Shown one piece after another: positions 28,532 through 29,977 of a stretch of 29,977 nucleotides of DNA. The stretch is from Zopfochytrium polystomum (lineage: Eukaryota; Chytridiomycota; Chytridiomycetes; Chytridiales; Chytridiaceae): positions 1 to 29,977 of the forward strand of contig JAIVFJ010000507.1 of NCBI GenBank assembly GCA_025765615.1, read 5' to 3'. The notes under the pieces are model-generated. The model was not told the origin of the DNA and searched no databases. It saw only the letters and a list, made by a program, of their open reading frames with translations. The position numbers and the translations under genes are program-made. Every line of letters begins with the position of its first letter. The first letter of the stretch is position 1.

Positions 28532-29360
28532 TTAATAGATTGATTTGGGAAACCTAATTTCTCCCAATAAACCGCTTTGTTGTATGGCTTCGCGAGGATC
28601 ATGGTCAACCGTAACATCAGGCTCAATTACCTCGGGCCCAGTAACCCGTCCGCAGCTGGAAATGATGCCAAAAGCCTTACGGAGCATTGTCCGAGTCAAA
28701 TCAAAAAAGGCGCAGGTGGCAATGCGAGACAGAGCCGCAGCCCCGCACACGGAGGCCTGTGCCGCGCCTGCGCCCGACCTGGACGAGGTCGTCGCGGCCG
28801 GGAGAAAGCTCGCCGGGGGTAAGCTCGTCGCCCCCGCCGCAGTCTTGGCGGTCACAGGCTGAGAGGCGGTGAGCGCGCTGCTTTTGGTGGAGGTCACGGT
28901 GGAGGAGGTGGTTGCGGTGGCCGACGAGGAAGTGGCGGTCATCGCGGCAAACGCATTGCAACAGGTTGGCAGCTCATGGTTGCCTTAGCAGTGTTCGCAT
29001 CGTTGCCGGAGAAGCCGTTCGTAATGCAAGTGTTGCTTGCAGCGATGATCGAAGTCTTGGGATGAAGGGAGAGGAGGGCGGTAGGCGGGGTTAAAGGGGC
29101 CGATCGCCACCGGAGGCGTTACCAGCTTTCCCACTCCGAAAACACCCACCAGGTTGCTGCACAGGGACTTCACTTCGTTGGCGGTGATCGTGCCAGGAGG
29201 CGATGCCCATCGTGGTCAGGCATGTCTGCGCACACGACGGAAGGGTCGAGAGCACACCGTAGATCGTCGCAGCGGGATCGGCCGAAGTGGACGAGCTCTG
29301 GGCCGATACTTACTGAGGCGGAGATCACCGCGAGGGAAAGCGCGGTGACCTCTCCACCAT
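28532..29360 (-). pseudogene. CFEM-like secreted, Ser/Thr-rich protein, frame-disrupted
   Basis: Minus-strand blocks run in order: a hydrophobic signal-like stretch VTALSLAVISASVS just after an ATG at 29360 but one frame off; IYGVLSTLPSCAQTCLTTMG (about 29205-29265), whose PxCxxxC core resembles CFEM domains of fungal surface proteins; ITANEVKSLCSNL; SNTCITNGFSGNDANTAKAT with MSCQ (about 28965-29040); then CNAFAAM and a Ser/Thr/Ala-rich stalk (about 28700-28940) of the type that precedes a GPI anchor. Frames change after the signal, after MGIAS, between the two Cys-rich parts and after MSCQ; a few of these may be introns. CFEM proteins act at the cell surface, often in iron or haem uptake or adhesion. 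The assignment is moderate. Confidence 0.5.
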
Positions 29361-29534
29361 TTTGGATGGTTGGGCAGGATGTTTGTCCTTCGTGCAGTTT
29401 GGTCCTTCCGAGGGGCTACCAGCAACGGCTTGGACGTTGCGAGATTTGCTTACGGACTCAGTGCAGGTCAGGACCCTTCAAGTGAGTGATAATTAAGAGA
29501 CGAGAGTCCAACATGTCTTGCGTATATATGTTTT
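29361..29534. other. Short spacer, no gene
   Basis: Lies between the CFEM-like locus and the end of the partial gene at the right edge. Nothing recognisable was seen. Confidence 0.5.
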
Positions 29535-29977
29535 CTAGTACCAAGGAGCCTGACACCCACACTGTTCCCCATCGACAACGCGCACGTTCGGTGGCGGCGC
29601 CACCTCGTCGTTCCGCGTCGAGTGCGCCGCGCACCACACCGTCACCCTGCTGGTCACCAGCCGAAAAAACTGGCTAAACACGCGCTCGCAGACCGGCAGC
29701 GCCTCGCGCGGCGTGCAGTCCGTCATCCAAACCGGCTCGTGCGCTGCGAGAAGCGTCGCGCCGCCCCGCTGCGTCGGGCTGTTCACTGCCGTCGGGTCGG
29801 GCGCGTCCCGCTTTTGCGCGGGACGGCGTTGCGCGGGGTCAGAGGGCCGCTGCTCTGCCGGTTCCTCCGCAGGAATCGGCGGGAATGCGAGGGAGGCGGG
29901 GGCGCCGCGGTTCAGGAGGCTGCGAAGATTCTCGACACTGCCGAGCGGACCCATCACGCCGCGCGGGTCTCGAAGAA
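29535..29977 (-). CDS. Partial hypothetical protein running off the window
   Basis: A minus-strand frame is open from the right edge to a stop at 29535-29537, reading GVMGPLGSVENLRSLLNRGA, a Pro/Gln/Arg-rich linker, then GGATLLAAHEPVWMTDCTP, VCERVFSQFFRLVTSRVTVW and DGEQCGCQAPWY. No break is seen. The codon use and the two less biased blocks make coding likely. The 5' part lies outside the window. Cysteines and the aromatic C-terminus would suit an extracellular or enzyme domain, but the family is not recognised. Confidence 0.5.
   Translation of the reverse strand, partial: LRDPRGVMGPLGSVENLRSLLNRGAPASLAFPPIPAEEPAEQRPSDPAQRRPAQKRDAPDPTAVNSPTQRGGATLLAAHEPVWMTDCTPREALPVCERVFSQFFRLVTSRVTVWCAAHSTRNDEVAPPPNVRVVDGEQCGCQAPWY

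Overview
The window reads as nuclear DNA of an early-diverging, probably zoosporic (chytrid-like) fungus. Genes are split by short GT-AG introns of about 58-97 bp, coding DNA is GC-rich, and simple repeats are abundant. The recognisable families are an SF1/BBP splicing factor, a GH17 beta-1,3-glucanase, a CFEM-like secreted protein, F-box/ankyrin and SET proteins, and a Crypton-like tyrosine recombinase. The taxonomic placement is inference from this gene set; no rRNA or tRNA gene was seen.

Layout. 0.5-3.7 kb (-): a decayed Crypton-like tyrosine recombinase. 3.7-7.4 kb (+): a tandem pair of seven-transmembrane protein genes; copy 1 (4018-5727, six exons) is intact and copy 2 (about 6131-7416) is a pseudogene, each preceded by a long (AG)n tract. 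8.1-9.7 kb (+): a secreted Cys-containing protein with a Lys-rich then Ala-rich tail. 10.3-11.2 kb (-): an F-box/ankyrin protein. 11.5-12.9 kb (-): an orphan coding-like segment and a divergent SET-domain protein. 13.7-15.2 kb (-): a frame-disrupted GH17 glucanase. 16.1-18.6 kb (+): an intact seven-exon SF1/BBP gene. 18.8-19.9 kb (-): a four-exon gene convergent with SF1, possibly a proteasome assembly chaperone. 21.5-22.7 kb (+): a low-complexity, probably nuclear protein. 23.5-30.0 kb: several unrecognised or broken genes, including an ankyrin-like pseudogene, a CFEM-like gene and a partial gene running off the right edge.

The genes do not form one pathway. Two themes stand out. First, intact genes (7TM copy 1, secreted protein, F-box, SET, SF1, the chaperone-like gene) alternate with loci that keep clear protein similarity and splice sites but carry several single-base frame changes (recombinase, 7TM copy 2, GH17, most loci right of 23.5 kb). 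This is either patchy pseudogenisation or uncorrected sequence error. Second, the first intron of the SF1 gene, which encodes the branch-point-binding protein, is 308 bp, more than three times any other intron here, and is crowded with branch-point-like CTAAC motifs. That suggests autoregulation and is the most interesting observation in the window.
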